64,000 bases of DNA from Desulfuromusa sp. (GCA_021647765.1 JAKIUD010000004.1:28287-92286); one strand, 5' to 3'. Positions 16,689 through 26,231 are shown, counted from the stretch's first letter. Notes: generated from the sequence alone by a model not told the origin. Numbers and translations: made by a program.

Positions 16689-18008
16689 TCAGGCATCATT
16701 TCCTTGCGGAAGAATCAGGTTCAGTAAGACTCCAACAACACCCGCCAGACCAATCCCTCCCAGTTTAACAATCGCAAGATCAAAGCTCATTCCACCAATG
16801 CCAAAGACCAGAATGATTGCGACAATCGCCAAATTACGTGGTTGCATCAGATCGGTTCCAGCTCTGACCAGAGTGTTAATGCCGATGACGGCTATTGCTC
16901 CGAACAACAGCACCATAATCCCACCCATGATCGGTACGGGAATTGAGTTCAAAAATCCGCCCAGTTTACCGATAAAAGCGAGGAGAATTGCGGTAATGGC
17001 TGCCCAGGTCATGATCGCAGGGTTGAAAGACTTTGTCAGCGCCACTGCACCGGAAACTTCTGAATAGGTCGTATTTGGTGGCCCACCGACAAAAGCAGCC
17101 ATGCTGGTCGCGATACCATCGCCCAGTAAGGTGTTCTGGATGCCGGGATCTTCGACGTAATCCTTTCCAGTAATACCACCAATCGCCAATACATCACCAA
17201 AATGCTCAATTGCCGGGGCAATGGCGACCGGGACGATAAATAGAATTGCCTCCAGATTCCAGGTAGGGAAGGTGAAGTTTGGCATAGCAAACCAGGGAGC
17301 TGCGGCAACCTTCTGCATCGATATTAACGCTGGGCCAGTCCAGTTTTGCAGTGTGCCGGGGTCAAAAGCGGCTTGGGTGGAAGCGGTGAAACCGGTACCA
17401 TCAAGGATCAGCGCTGTGACATAGCCTGCAATGATCCCACTTAATATTGGAATCAATTTGAACAATCCGCGACCGAGTAGGGAGACTAGAATCGTGACTG
17501 CTAAAGCAACTCCAGCAATGATGAAGGCAGTTGTTTCTGGAACCAGCCAGGCAGAACCATCACCGGTGCGACCTGAGGCCATATGGATGGCCACTGGTGC
17601 CAGTACTAGACCAATCACCATAATCACTGGCCCAGTGACAATTGGTGGTAAAATTTTGTGAAGAATTCCTGATCCAAAAATTCGCACAATTAAACTCAGA
17701 ACGACATAGAGCAGCCCGGCAGCAGCTAATCCACACATAGTACCGGCAATTCCCCATTCGGCAACCCCGTAGATAATCGGAGCGATAAATGCAAAACTTG
17801 ATGCCAGAAAGACCGGAACTTTTCCACGAGTGATCAGTTGGAACAGCAGAGTCCCTGCTCCGGCGGTAAATAATGCAACATTGGCGTTGAGTCCCGTCAA
17901 TAGAGGAACCAACACCAGAGCACCGAATGCAACAAACAACATCTGAGCACCGAGCAGACAGTCTTTCAGGCGAAAATTATAATCTGTGGGGGACGGGGAC
18001 TGATCCAT
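16689..18008 (-). CDS. uraA: uracil permease UraA (NCS2 family)
   Basis: This 439-residue inner-membrane protein is a nucleobase:cation symporter of the NCS2 family. It shows about fourteen hydrophobic segments and the family blocks QMLFVAFGALVLVPLLTGLN, VFLASSFAFIAP, AIEHFGDVLAIGGITG (with the HFGD-type substrate region), LLGDGIATSMAAFVGGPPNTTYSEVSG and a C-terminal GGIMVLLFGAI. Uracil is favoured over xanthine because upp lies directly upstream on the same strand. The 260-bp gap to upp holds a MITE-like element. Confidence 0.93.
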   Translation of the reverse strand: MDQSPSPTDYNFRLKDCLLGAQMLFVAFGALVLVPLLTGLNANVALFTAGAGTLLFQLITRGKVPVFLASSFAFIAPIIYGVAEWGIAGTMCGLAAAGLLYVVLSLIVRIFGSGILHKILPPIVTGPVIMVIGLVLAPVAIHMASGRTGDGSAWLVPETTAFIIAGVALAVTILVSLLGRGLFKLIPILSGIIAGYVTALILDGTGFTASTQAAFDPGTLQNWTGPALISMQKVAAAPWFAMPNFTFPTWNLEAILFIVPVAIAPAIEHFGDVLAIGGITGKDYVEDPGIQNTLLGDGIATSMAAFVGGPPNTTYSEVSGAVALTKSFNPAIMTWAAITAILLAFIGKLGGFLNSIPVPIMGGIMVLLFGAIAVIGINTLVRAGTDLMQPRNLAIVAIILVFGIGGMSFDLAIVKLGGIGLAGVVGVLLNLILPQGNDA

Positions 18009-18086
18009 GATTTTGCGTCCTTTTCAGGTTTGGGGTGATTGATTCGTTGTGTATTTAATCTTGTACTTAGCGACCGCAGTACGCAG

Positions 18087-18214
18087 AAAACTTTTTAACG
18101 GAGAGGTGTAAAGGGCGCTGAGATCGCAGAGAAAGCCCTAATGCTTTTTGGGTTAAAACCTTAAAAAAGTTTTTGTTCTCTCTGCTCCTCTCTGTCTCTG
18201 CGTTAAAAAGTTTT
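18087..18214. repeat. MITE-like element with 14-bp inverted ends between upp and uraA
   Basis: AAAACTTTTTAACG (18087-18100) and its exact complement (18201-18214) bound a 128-bp non-coding segment rich in CTCTCTGC and GCAGAG runs. These resemble widely dispersed small intergenic elements of proteobacteria. It lies inside what should be a upp-uraA transcript. Confidence 0.6.
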
Positions 18215-18268
18215 GACTTTGATTTTCTTTGTATCTTGGTGGCTATCCCGCTTTTATGGTTTTAGCAC

Positions 18269-18895
18269 TTATTTCGTTCCAAATATTTTATCTCCCGCGT
18301 CACCAAGACCGGGAAGGATATAGCCGTCTTCATTCAGACGCTCATCAATTGATGCAACATAGATATCAACATCAGGATGTTCTTTTTTGACCCGGGCGAT
18401 TCCTTCTGGAACTGCGACTAGAAAGAGACCGCGGATACTGGTACATCCAGCCTTTTTCAACATACTAATACAGGCCACCAGTGATCCCCCGGTCGCCAGC
18501 ATTGGATCAAGGATCAGAGCTGTGCGGTTATCAATATTGCTGGTGAATTTTTCATAATAAGTGACAGGCTCCAGGGTTTCCTCGTTGCGGTAGAGTCCAA
18601 CAACACTGACGCGGGCACTGGGAATCAGGTCGAGAACCCCATCCATCATTCCCAGTCCAGCACGGAGAATTGGAACCACAGTGATCTTTTTTCCTTTGAT
18701 TTTTTCAACATTGACTGGGCCGTTCCATCCGGTGATTGTTTCCGGCTCGGTTTCTAAGTCTTTGGTTGCTTCATAGGTCAGTAAACGGGCAATTTCAGAG
18801 GCAAGTTCACGAAAATCTTTGGTGCTGATATCATGCTGGCGTATCAGGCCGAGCTTATGTTTGACCAGGGGGTGATTGACTTCAAAAACGGCCAT
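18269..18895 (-). CDS. upp: uracil phosphoribosyltransferase
   Basis: This 208-residue cytosolic enzyme makes UMP from uracil and PRPP. Visible family features are the N-terminal HPLVKHKLGLIRQHDISTKD, VPILRAGLGMMDGVLDLIP, the PRPP loop ALILDPMLATGGSLVA and the C-terminal uracil-binding YVASIDERLNEDGYILPGLGDAGD. Length is standard. A TTGGGAGAAAC-type ribosome site lies before the ATG at 18895 and a good promoter just upstream. With uraA downstream it forms a uracil salvage unit. Confidence 0.97.
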   Translation of the reverse strand: MAVFEVNHPLVKHKLGLIRQHDISTKDFRELASEIARLLTYEATKDLETEPETITGWNGPVNVEKIKGKKITVVPILRAGLGMMDGVLDLIPSARVSVVGLYRNEETLEPVTYYEKFTSNIDNRTALILDPMLATGGSLVACISMLKKAGCTSIRGLFLVAVPEGIARVKKEHPDVDIYVASIDERLNEDGYILPGLGDAGDKIFGTK

Positions 18896-18938
18896 GAGTT
18901 TCTCCTTGGGAAATGGATTTTGATGGATTTAACTGCGC

Positions 18939-18967
18939 AGCATAAAAGTATCGATTCGGTTGGTCAA
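18939..18967 (-). promoter_or_regulatory. sigma-70 type promoter of upp
   Basis: On the minus strand TTGACC (18967-18962) and TATGCT (18944-18939) are 17 bases apart, about 45 bases before the upp start codon. No pyrimidine attenuator was recognised between it and the gene. Confidence 0.65.
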
Positions 18968-19106
18968 GGACTTAGCCGGTGAAATTGTGTTAGTCTTGGA
19001 TAATGTGTTTGTGCGGGTAGGGAAAACACCCTTTCTTCTTGTTGCTAAGTTGCGCTATAGTGCGCGGCCGATCCATTTTGGGTTCTTTTTAGGGAGTTAT
19101 TGCCGG

Positions 19107-20024
19107 ATGGTAGCAGTTTCAATTAAACATCGTGCCGAATATTTTGCCCTGCGGGGTATTGCGGCACTTGTCAGGAGTTTACCACGTAAGGTGGCTCTGG
19201 CTTTTGGACGGGTCGCAGGACGTTTGTCAATGAAAGTCTTGCCAGGTCGCTATCGGCTGGCAAAAGAAAATATGACTTTGGCATTACCAGAATTGAGTGC
19301 AGAAGAGATTGAAGAAAATGTACGAAAGAATTTTGAGCATATCGGGGTCAGTGGTGTAGAGATGCTGCGGCTGGATATGTTCAAGCCTGGAAGCGGTGAT
19401 ATCCAGCGCTATTTCGATATTGAAGATCTGGGTTTTCTACGTGATGCGCTGACATTGAAGAAGGGAGTCCTTCTGCTAACCGGGCACTTGGGTTTCTGGG
19501 AAATTGGATTATTTAGCCTGCCTGAGCTTGGTATCGCTTTTGATGTTGTGGCTAAGCCGCTGAAGAACCCTTTGGCAGATGCGTACTTTGAGAAAATCCG
19601 GAAGAATTTTGGCGCAGAGGTTTTGAATAGCCGAAAGGGAGCCCGGAAAATTCTTAAATCATTGGCCGCTGAGCGGGTTGTCGGGATCCTTCTCGATCAA
19701 CATATCTCTCCTCCGGGTTCAGTAGCGACTGAGTTTTTTGGTCGCAAGGCTTATACCACGACTGCTGTCGCCAATATGGCGATGAAGTATCAGATTCCTA
19801 TTGTGCCGGTGTTTTGCCTGCGTCAACCTGATGATTGCTATAAAATCTGGGCGGAGCCAATGGTAATGCTAACCGGCAAAGGTGACGATGCAGTTATTGA
19901 AAATACCCAACGGTTGACCGATATCATTGAAGCTGCGGTACGCAAAGATATCAGCCAGTGGTTCTGGATGCACAAACGCTGGCGGGTTAAAGCTGACACA
20001 AAAGGACAAAATACCAGTGAGTAA
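19107..20024 (+). CDS. lipid A biosynthesis acyltransferase, LpxL/HtrB family
   Basis: This 305-residue membrane-associated enzyme adds a secondary acyl chain to the lipid A precursor. The catalytic HxxxxE motif is HLGFWE (His127, Glu132). Other family blocks are NMTLALPELSAEEIEENVRKNFEHIG, LNSRKGARKILKSLAA, GILLDQHISP and a C-terminal WFWMHKRWR. I start at the ATG at 19107, which has AGGGAG upstream and matches family length; a longer frame from 18960 would add 49 unconserved residues. It overlaps prfC by eight bases. Whether it is the LpxL or LpxM step cannot be decided. Confidence 0.88.
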   Translation: MVAVSIKHRAEYFALRGIAALVRSLPRKVALAFGRVAGRLSMKVLPGRYRLAKENMTLALPELSAEEIEENVRKNFEHIGVSGVEMLRLDMFKPGSGDIQRYFDIEDLGFLRDALTLKKGVLLLTGHLGFWEIGLFSLPELGIAFDVVAKPLKNPLADAYFEKIRKNFGAEVLNSRKGARKILKSLAAERVVGILLDQHISPPGSVATEFFGRKAYTTTAVANMAMKYQIPIVPVFCLRQPDDCYKIWAEPMVMLTGKGDDAVIENTQRLTDIIEAAVRKDISQWFWMHKRWRVKADTKGQNTSE

Positions 20025-21603
20025 AGAATTACAGCGAGAAATAGCTAAACGGAGAACTTTCGGCATAATCAGCCACCCCGATGCCGGTAAAACCACTCTG
20101 ACAGAGAAATTATTGTTGTTTGGTGGGGCGATCCAGATGGCTGGAACAGTCAAGGCACGGAAATCGAATCGTCATGCCACCAGTGACTGGATGAGTATTG
20201 AGAAAGAGCGGGGGATTTCTGTCTCTTCGTCGGTGATGAAATTCAATTACCGCAATTTTGAAATCAATCTGCTTGATACCCCCGGGCACCAGGATTTTTC
20301 TGAGGACACTTATCGGGTTTTGACCGCTGTTGACAGCGCCTTGATGGTGATCGACAGTGCCAAGGGAGTCGAGCCGCAGACCGAAAAGCTAATGGAGGTC
20401 TGCCGGATGCGCAACACACCGGTGCTGACTTTTATCAACAAGCTCGATCGCGAAGGTCTCTCTCCTCTCGATCTTCTTGCTGATATTGAGGAGAAGTTGC
20501 AGATTGAATGTACTCCTCTTTCCTGGCCAATCGGGATGGGGAAACGCTTTAAGGGGGTCTATAATCTTTATCGAAAAGAGCTAAATCTGTTCCGACCTGG
20601 TGATGATATTCGTAGTACTAAAACGGTAAAAATTGCTGATTTGAACGATCCACAGTTGGATGAATTACTGGGGGTTCAGGCGGCTGAATTGCGAGAAGAT
20701 ATTGAACTCCTGGAAGGTGCTGCCAATCCATTTAATCTGAACGACTATCTCCAGGCCAGCCAAAGTCCGGTCTTTTTCGGTAGTGCCATCAACAATTTCG
20801 GTGTGCAGGAGATGCTTGATGCGTTTGTTGAGTTGGCTCCAGCACCGGGTTTGCGGGAAACGGTAGAACGGATTGTCGCACCGGATGAAGAACAGTTCTC
20901 CGGGTTTGTTTTTAAAATTCAGGCAAATATGGATCCTGCCCACCGTGACCGGATCGCTTTCTTGCGAATTTGTTCCGGAAAATTTACTCGCGGAATGAAG
21001 GTGAAACATCATCGTATTGGCAAAGAAATTTCCCTCTCAAATGCGACTATTTTTATGGCTCAGGATCGAGCCCATATTGAGGAGGCTTATCCCGGTGATA
21101 TTATTGGCTTGCATAACCACGGGACAATCAAGATTGGTGATACTTTTACGACTGGTGAGCCTCTTAAGTTTACCGGAATTCCCAGCTTTGCCCCGGAACA
21201 TTTCCGCCGTGTCCGTTTGAAAGATCCATTAAGATCAAAACAATTGCAGAAAGGTTTGACTCAGCTGGCAGAAGAGGGCGCAGTACAGGTTTTCAAACCA
21301 GTGACCGGAGCAGAATTTATCCTCGGGGCAGTTGGTGTATTGCAGTTCGACGTGACCATGGAGCGACTCAAGGCTGAATATAATGTCAACGCTGTTTACG
21401 AGGGGGTTGATTACACCACTGCACGGTGGATTGAATGTGCTGACCGGAAACTGTTTGAAGAATTTCAGAAAAAGGAACAGGGGCGTTTGGCTCACGATGC
21501 TGAAGGCCACCTGACTTATCTTGCGGCGAGCGAATGGCGCTTGGAGCGTACCATGGAACAGTGGGAAGGGGTGCGGTTTTTGAAATCCCGTGAACATAGT
21601 TGA
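20017..21603 (+). CDS. prfC: peptide chain release factor 3
   Basis: This GTPase of 528 residues recycles RF1/RF2 from the ribosome after termination. G1 is SHPDAGKTTLTE (residues 19-30), switch I includes ERGISVSSSVMKF, G3 is DTPGHQDFSEDTYRVLTAVD and G4 is FINKLDREG. The C-terminal RF3 region GAVGVLQFDVTMERLKAEYNV is typical. The start is GTG at 20017 with AAAGGAC upstream, overlapping the acyltransferase stop; it encodes MSKELQREIAKRRTFGIISH, a normal RF3 N-terminus. A terminator follows at 21632-21660. Confidence 0.97.
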   Translation: MSKELQREIAKRRTFGIISHPDAGKTTLTEKLLLFGGAIQMAGTVKARKSNRHATSDWMSIEKERGISVSSSVMKFNYRNFEINLLDTPGHQDFSEDTYRVLTAVDSALMVIDSAKGVEPQTEKLMEVCRMRNTPVLTFINKLDREGLSPLDLLADIEEKLQIECTPLSWPIGMGKRFKGVYNLYRKELNLFRPGDDIRSTKTVKIADLNDPQLDELLGVQAAELREDIELLEGAANPFNLNDYLQASQSPVFFGSAINNFGVQEMLDAFVELAPAPGLRETVERIVAPDEEQFSGFVFKIQANMDPAHRDRIAFLRICSGKFTRGMKVKHHRIGKEISLSNATIFMAQDRAHIEEAYPGDIIGLHNHGTIKIGDTFTTGEPLKFTGIPSFAPEHFRRVRLKDPLRSKQLQKGLTQLAEEGAVQVFKPVTGAEFILGAVGVLQFDVTMERLKAEYNVNAVYEGVDYTTARWIECADRKLFEEFQKKEQGRLAHDAEGHLTYLAASEWRLERTMEQWEGVRFLKSREHS

Positions 21604-21631
21604 TCATACGAGAAAGATTGAATAGTTCTGA

Positions 21632-21660
21632 AAGGGGTCGCAATGCGGTTCCTTTTTTTG
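21632..21660 (+). terminator. intrinsic terminator after prfC
   Basis: GGGGTCGC and GCGGTTCC pair (two wobbles) around a three-base loop and are followed by seven T. Confidence 0.65.
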
Positions 21661-21734
21661 TTGTTTATTCGACTATTTTCCTGTTATATTTGTTGTGATT
21701 CATTATTTGTCTATCATTTTGATGGGGTCTGTTA

Positions 21735-22742
21735 GTGCATATAAGCTTTTCCTACCGTTTCTGGTTGTTATTGCTCCTCTGTGGCAACTTTTTCTGGGTG
21801 TCTCCGGTGTTGGCCGACGATCGGTTTAAGGTTCTGGTGGTTTTCAGCTATGAAGAGAATGCAGCTTGGGATATTGAAATTCGTGAGGAGATAGAAAAGG
21901 TTCTCAGCCCATTTGCCGAGCTCTCTTTTTTTTATATGAATACTAAAGTGGCACCGGAAGGTGGGTCGAATAAGGCTGCCGAGGCGTTTTCTCTCTATCA
22001 ACAGATTCAACCGGATGGTGTGATTGCTGTTGATGACAATGTCCAGGCAATGTTTGTTGTCCCCTATTTGAAAAATCAAACAACTATCCCGATCATGTTT
22101 TGTGGTGTGAATGCAAGTCCTGAACTTTACGGTTATCCAACGCAAAATATTTCAGGAGTTTTAGAACGCTTCCATCTAGAAGAGTCAATTTCATTGTGTC
22201 GGCAGCTCGCTGGTCATATTGAGACGTTTGCGTTTATGGTTAAAGCTGGACCAGTTGCCAGATTGATTGCTGCGCAGTTGGAGACAGAGAAACATTTGTT
22301 GTCTGCACGAATGGTTAGGTTCTTGACTCCAAAAACAATGGCAGAAGCACTTAAAATGGCGGAAAATGCTCAAGAAGATACTGATCTGTTGTTTTTGGTT
22401 GCTCTCTGGGGGATGGACGATAGTAAAGGTAAAAAATTGCGAGAAGAAGATTTAATCCCTCAAATTGTTAAAGTATTTGGAAAATCAACAACGGCAATTG
22501 CGGAATCTGTTGTCAAGCAGGGTGCATTGTGCGCTGTCATTACGAATGGGAGGGAACATGGTTATCGTGCCGCTAATATGCTGTTACAAGCGATGCGTGG
22601 GGTTCCCATTGATCAACTTCCGGTTACCTGCAATTCTCAGGGGAAAAGAATGATCAATGTTTCCACCTTGCAGCAATTAGGAATTACCCCCCCACCGATG
22701 GTATTGCGGGGTGCCGAACTAGTACGAAGTCCGCAAAAATAA
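21735..22742 (+). CDS. ABC-type substrate-binding protein (PF04392-like)
   Basis: This 335-residue exported protein has a signal peptide (WLLLLLCGNFFWVSPVLA) and the two-lobed fold of the ABC_sub_bind type: FKVLVVFSYEENAAWDIEI, PDGVIAVDDNVQAMFVVPYL, TTIPIMFCGVNASPELYGYP, then NISGVLERFHLEESISLC. The TIPIMFCGVN block is very close to the IPIVF(t)gv of the family. The start is GTG at 21735. No permease or ATPase lies nearby; instead a sensor kinase starts 23 bases downstream. A sensing role as partner of that kinase is inferred, not shown. Ligand unknown. Confidence 0.75.
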   Translation: MHISFSYRFWLLLLLCGNFFWVSPVLADDRFKVLVVFSYEENAAWDIEIREEIEKVLSPFAELSFFYMNTKVAPEGGSNKAAEAFSLYQQIQPDGVIAVDDNVQAMFVVPYLKNQTTIPIMFCGVNASPELYGYPTQNISGVLERFHLEESISLCRQLAGHIETFAFMVKAGPVARLIAAQLETEKHLLSARMVRFLTPKTMAEALKMAENAQEDTDLLFLVALWGMDDSKGKKLREEDLIPQIVKVFGKSTTAIAESVVKQGALCAVITNGREHGYRAANMLLQAMRGVPIDQLPVTCNSQGKRMINVSTLQQLGITPPPMVLRGAELVRSPQK

Positions 22743-22765
22743 ACTTTTCCAAAAATGAGAAAATA

Positions 22766-25474
22766 ATGAATCAGCCGGGGAGAAAAATATCAATCAAGGG
22801 GAGATTGAGGGAGATGTCCCTGGTTGTTATTCTGCTTTTCCTTCTGGCTGTCACCATTCTCTACTTTGCTTCCAGAAGGGTAAGTTCAAGAGTTGATCGA
22901 ATTGTTGAAGAGAGTCTCCAGACAACAGTTAAAAATTCGCAGAACAGTCGCGATTTTGGATTATTGCATGTGCGTTTAAGTGTTTTTACAAATACATTTT
23001 ATATTGATGACAAATGGTATGACACTGAAAGCAAAGGTCTGCGGGAAGAAATTCGGAATTTGCAGATGTCTTCTTCTGGTTCAGATTTTGAGGGTCTTCT
23101 AGTCCAATTGGAAGAACAGTTTTCAGTGTATCTAAAACGGCGTGAATGGGTCAATTATCTTCTTTTCTGGCGCTCTGAGCAGGACAAGGATATTGGGGAA
23201 TTGTTCACCCTGCTGCAGGAAATAATTGCTGAAAAAATGATAGAAACAACCCTTGAGGGGGGTGAAACTGATTATCTGGAGCAGTTGGTTGTTCTGGTCT
23301 CCGGTTATCGGGAAAGCCTGTTCGAAATTATAAAGCTCAATGCCGAAGAGAATCCCGCACACTTGCTTTCTCTCCCTATTGATGCACCTATCCCATTAGA
23401 GACCGAATTGCAAAATCTGATTATGCGGCTGGGTACTTTAACCGCCTCGGAACCACCTATTGATCGTTTAGGGCGGCATCTGGTTGACCGTTTTGCCCAT
23501 TATCAATATCTGATGCAACAGTATCAGGGGGGGATGGTTCGACTCGGAGAATTAACCCGGAACCTAGACCAGATAACTGTACAAATTTTATCGAGTATGG
23601 AGCAATTGGATCAGCAGACAGTTACGGCAATGGATGACGTCAGATTTGAAGTCAGAAATTCCGTTCTGACGACAGTGGTCTCGGTACAGGTTCTTTTGCT
23701 GCTGTTGGCTTTGTTATCATGGTTTTCCCTGAGAAATCTGTTCAAAAATCACATTCAGACACCCATGACCTTGATCAATAACCGACTGGAAAAATTCCAG
23801 CAAGGTGATCATTTCTCACCGATGCAATTGGGACGGCATGATGAATGGGGGGACATAGAGAAAGTTTTCAACAGAATGCTTCTTAATCTTCAGGAGAGTG
23901 TTTCTGCTCTACAGGAATCTGAAAAACGGTATCGGGGAATATTCACCAATGCAACAGAAGGTATTTTTCGCGCGACTGTTTCCGGGGAATTTTTAGAGTT
24001 GAATCCTGCGGCGGTTGTCATGCTTGGCTATGATTCGGCTGAAGAGGCTTTTGTTGGGTTTTCTGATCTTGGACGGCAACTGTACCAGGATCCGCGCGCT
24101 CGCAAGAAAATGCTTGCCAGATTGTATGAGCAGGACAGTCTCTTAAACTATGAAGTGCGGCTGCTGCGTAAAAATGGGGATACTTTCTGGGCGTCAATCA
24201 ACAACTATCTGATTCGAAATGATGAGGGGGAAATTCTCTATATTGAAGGGACTATTCGGGACATCTCCACCCAGAAGTCTGCTCAGGAATCGATACGGCA
24301 ATTGCAGCTTTATCTGCAGAATATTATTGATTCGATGCCCTCGGTGTTGATTGGTGTCGATATTAATATGCAGGTAACCCTTTGGAATAAGCGAGCTGAG
24401 CAGGAAAGTGTCTTTACGGCCGCTGAAGCCAAGGGACTTTCCATAGAGAATGTTTTCCAATTGTTCGACCCATCGGCATATATGCCAAAGCTGTTGGAGA
24501 CAATACGAACCCGAAAGGCGACTCGGTTACTAAAAGTTGAGGGTATCAAAAAGCCCGAAGATGACTGTAGCCGTTTTTTTGATATTTTGATCTATCCGCT
24601 TTCCCTGACAGGTGCCAGCGGTGCGGTCATTCACATGGACGATGTTACGGAGCGGTTGCAGTTGGAAGATATGATGGTTCGTTCAGAAAAAATGCAATCC
24701 ATTGGTGGGTTAGCTGCTGGATTAGCCCATGAGATCAACAATCCACTGGCAGTAATCTTGCAAAGTATACAGGTCTTGAGCCGACGCTTATCTCCTGATT
24801 TGAGTAAAAACCAGGAAACGGCACAAGAGCTGGGAACAACGATCGAAGCAATTGTCGAATATTCCCGGCTTCGTGGTTGTGAAAAGATGATCCACTCGAT
24901 CTCTGATGCCGGGCAACGTGTGGCAAAAATTGTTGAAAATATACAGAGTTTCAGCCGTCGGGGAGCCTCCAGTTTTATCCCCTGTAGTATCTCTGATCTG
25001 CTGGAGAGAATGGTTGAACTTGCCGGAAGTGACCACGACATGCGGAACTATTTTGATTTTAAGAAAATTCGCATAGTCCGTGATTACCATTCAGTTCCAG
25101 ATTTGTGTTGTGAAGCGGGTCAAATTCAACAGGTATTTCTCAGCTTGTTGAAAAATGCCGCCCAGGCACTGAGTCACAATACTGATGAGCCACAGATAAC
25201 CCTGAGGATTTTGCCTTCCGGGAAAGACCATGTTCGGGTGCAAATTGAAGATAACGGGTCGGGGATGGAAAGGGAGGTTATCGCAAAAATATTCGACCCT
25301 TTCTACACGACTCGAGAGGTTGGTCTGGGTACTGGGCTAGGATTGTCAGTTGCCTATTTTATTGTGACTCAAAATCACAAGGGAAGCCTGAGTGTGGTTT
25401 CTGAGGTCGAAACGGGGAGCTGCTTTGATTTGGTTCTTCCGCTAAAGCATAACGAAGAGACCTTGGTCTTTTGA
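22766..25474 (+). CDS. membrane sensor histidine kinase with HAMP and two PAS domains
   Basis: This 902-residue kinase has a first membrane segment at about 17-36, a large periplasmic region to about 297, a second segment at about 303-322, and a HAMP region. PAS 1 begins near 388 (RYRGIFTNATEGIFRATVSG) and PAS 2 near 520 (IIDSMPSVLIGVDINMQVTL). The phosphoacceptor is His655 in LAHEINNPLAVIL. The ATPase domain has the N box LLKNAAQAL, the G1 box EDNGSGME near 828, and FDPFYTTREVGLGTGLGL. No receiver domain follows and no response regulator gene is adjacent. It lies between a binding-protein gene and a bacteriohemerythrin gene, so it may respond to a periplasmic ligand; the downstream partner is unknown. 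Confidence 0.92.
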   Translation: MNQPGRKISIKGRLREMSLVVILLFLLAVTILYFASRRVSSRVDRIVEESLQTTVKNSQNSRDFGLLHVRLSVFTNTFYIDDKWYDTESKGLREEIRNLQMSSSGSDFEGLLVQLEEQFSVYLKRREWVNYLLFWRSEQDKDIGELFTLLQEIIAEKMIETTLEGGETDYLEQLVVLVSGYRESLFEIIKLNAEENPAHLLSLPIDAPIPLETELQNLIMRLGTLTASEPPIDRLGRHLVDRFAHYQYLMQQYQGGMVRLGELTRNLDQITVQILSSMEQLDQQTVTAMDDVRFEVRNSVLTTVVSVQVLLLLLALLSWFSLRNLFKNHIQTPMTLINNRLEKFQQGDHFSPMQLGRHDEWGDIEKVFNRMLLNLQESVSALQESEKRYRGIFTNATEGIFRATVSGEFLELNPAAVVMLGYDSAEEAFVGFSDLGRQLYQDPRARKKMLARLYEQDSLLNYEVRLLRKNGDTFWASINNYLIRNDEGEILYIEGTIRDISTQKSAQESIRQLQLYLQNIIDSMPSVLIGVDINMQVTLWNKRAEQESVFTAAEAKGLSIENVFQLFDPSAYMPKLLETIRTRKATRLLKVEGIKKPEDDCSRFFDILIYPLSLTGASGAVIHMDDVTERLQLEDMMVRSEKMQSIGGLAAGLAHEINNPLAVILQSIQVLSRRLSPDLSKNQETAQELGTTIEAIVEYSRLRGCEKMIHSISDAGQRVAKIVENIQSFSRRGASSFIPCSISDLLERMVELAGSDHDMRNYFDFKKIRIVRDYHSVPDLCCEAGQIQQVFLSLLKNAAQALSHNTDEPQITLRILPSGKDHVRVQIEDNGSGMEREVIAKIFDPFYTTREVGLGTGLGLSVAYFIVTQNHKGSLSVVSEVETGSCFDLVLPLKHNEETLVF

Positions 25475-25519
25475 TGGTGACGCCACCGTATCCTCTATCT
25501 AAACAGTCGGGAGGCTCAG

Positions 25520-25936
25520 ATGGCTGTTATTAGTTGGAAAGAAATTTATGCGACCGGTATTGTTGCCTTGGATGAGGAACATCGTGGTCTGATTCAGGAG
25601 ATCAATCGCTTATACGAAGCGGTTCGGGACAAGCGTGGCGAGGACGTTACGGAGGGAATACTGACCGCATTGGTGGCCTATACTGTTGATCATTTTCAGC
25701 ATGAGGAAAAATTGATGGCGGAGTATCATTTTCCCGGACTTGAGGAACATCAGAAAATTCATCAGGAACTGATTGCGACTGTTGAGGAACTAAAAGAGCG
25801 GGCAACCTCTGGCACGGAAGATTTAGCCAGGGAATTATTAATATTTTTACGGACGTGGTTGTTGGAGCATATCCTGAAAGTAGATAAAGAGTATGGAGCT
25901 TTTCTGGAGTCTCGTGGCGGGCGTTTCATCGAGTAG
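25520..25936 (+). CDS. bacteriohemerythrin
   Basis: This 138-residue non-haem di-iron oxygen-binding protein has a complete ligand set: His21, His58, Glu62, His77, His81, His117 and Asp122. This spacing matches functional bacterial hemerythrins. The four-helix bundle is intact and there is no fusion partner. It follows the sensor kinase by 45 bases with its own GGGAGG-like ribosome site, and a terminator closes the unit. In anaerobes such proteins are thought to bind or deliver oxygen; the link to the kinase here is by position only. Confidence 0.95.
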   Translation: MAVISWKEIYATGIVALDEEHRGLIQEINRLYEAVRDKRGEDVTEGILTALVAYTVDHFQHEEKLMAEYHFPGLEEHQKIHQELIATVEELKERATSGTEDLARELLIFLRTWLLEHILKVDKEYGAFLESRGGRFIE

Positions 25937-25973
25937 TAACTATCTGCTAGGCTATAATTTTTTTGAATCTGTG

Positions 25974-26000
25974 GACTGTTCGGTATCGGACAGTCTTTTT
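25974..26000 (+). terminator. intrinsic terminator after bacteriohemerythrin
   Basis: GACTGTTC (25974-25981) pairs with GGACAGTC (25988-25995), followed by five T. Confidence 0.8.
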
Positions 26001-26012
26001 GTTTGATATCCC

Positions 26013-26042
26013 TTGCAGATCATGACTTAATCTGGTGATAAT
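26013..26042 (+). promoter_or_regulatory. possible promoter of asnS
   Basis: TTGCAG (26013-26018) and GATAAT (26037-26042) are 18 bases apart, downstream of the preceding terminator and about 190 bases before asnS. The -35 is only fair. Confidence 0.35.
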
Positions 26043-26086
26043 AAAACAACCTGGTTATGCATTATATTCCAGTAAATTATAAATAA

Positions 26087-26166
26087 CCTCCTTCTCCCTA
26101 GATGGGAGAGGTCTGGATTGAAGGTGGGTCACCATGAATGTCCCCCCTCCCACAAGGTGGAGGAGG
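26087..26166. repeat. short purine/pyrimidine-rich intergenic repeat ahead of asnS
   Basis: CTCCCTAGATGGGAG forms a small hairpin, and the segment ends with CTCCCACAAGGTGGAGGAGG, roughly complementary to its beginning. A related GGGAGAGGGTTAGGGAGAGG stretch lies at 30832-30851. It looks like a decayed small repeat and is not coding. Confidence 0.4.
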
Positions 26167-26231
26167 AATGCTCAACGTTGTGCATAGCCGGATAAAAAAA
26201 TTCTGTTTTGGGTCTGAAAGGACAAGTGAAG

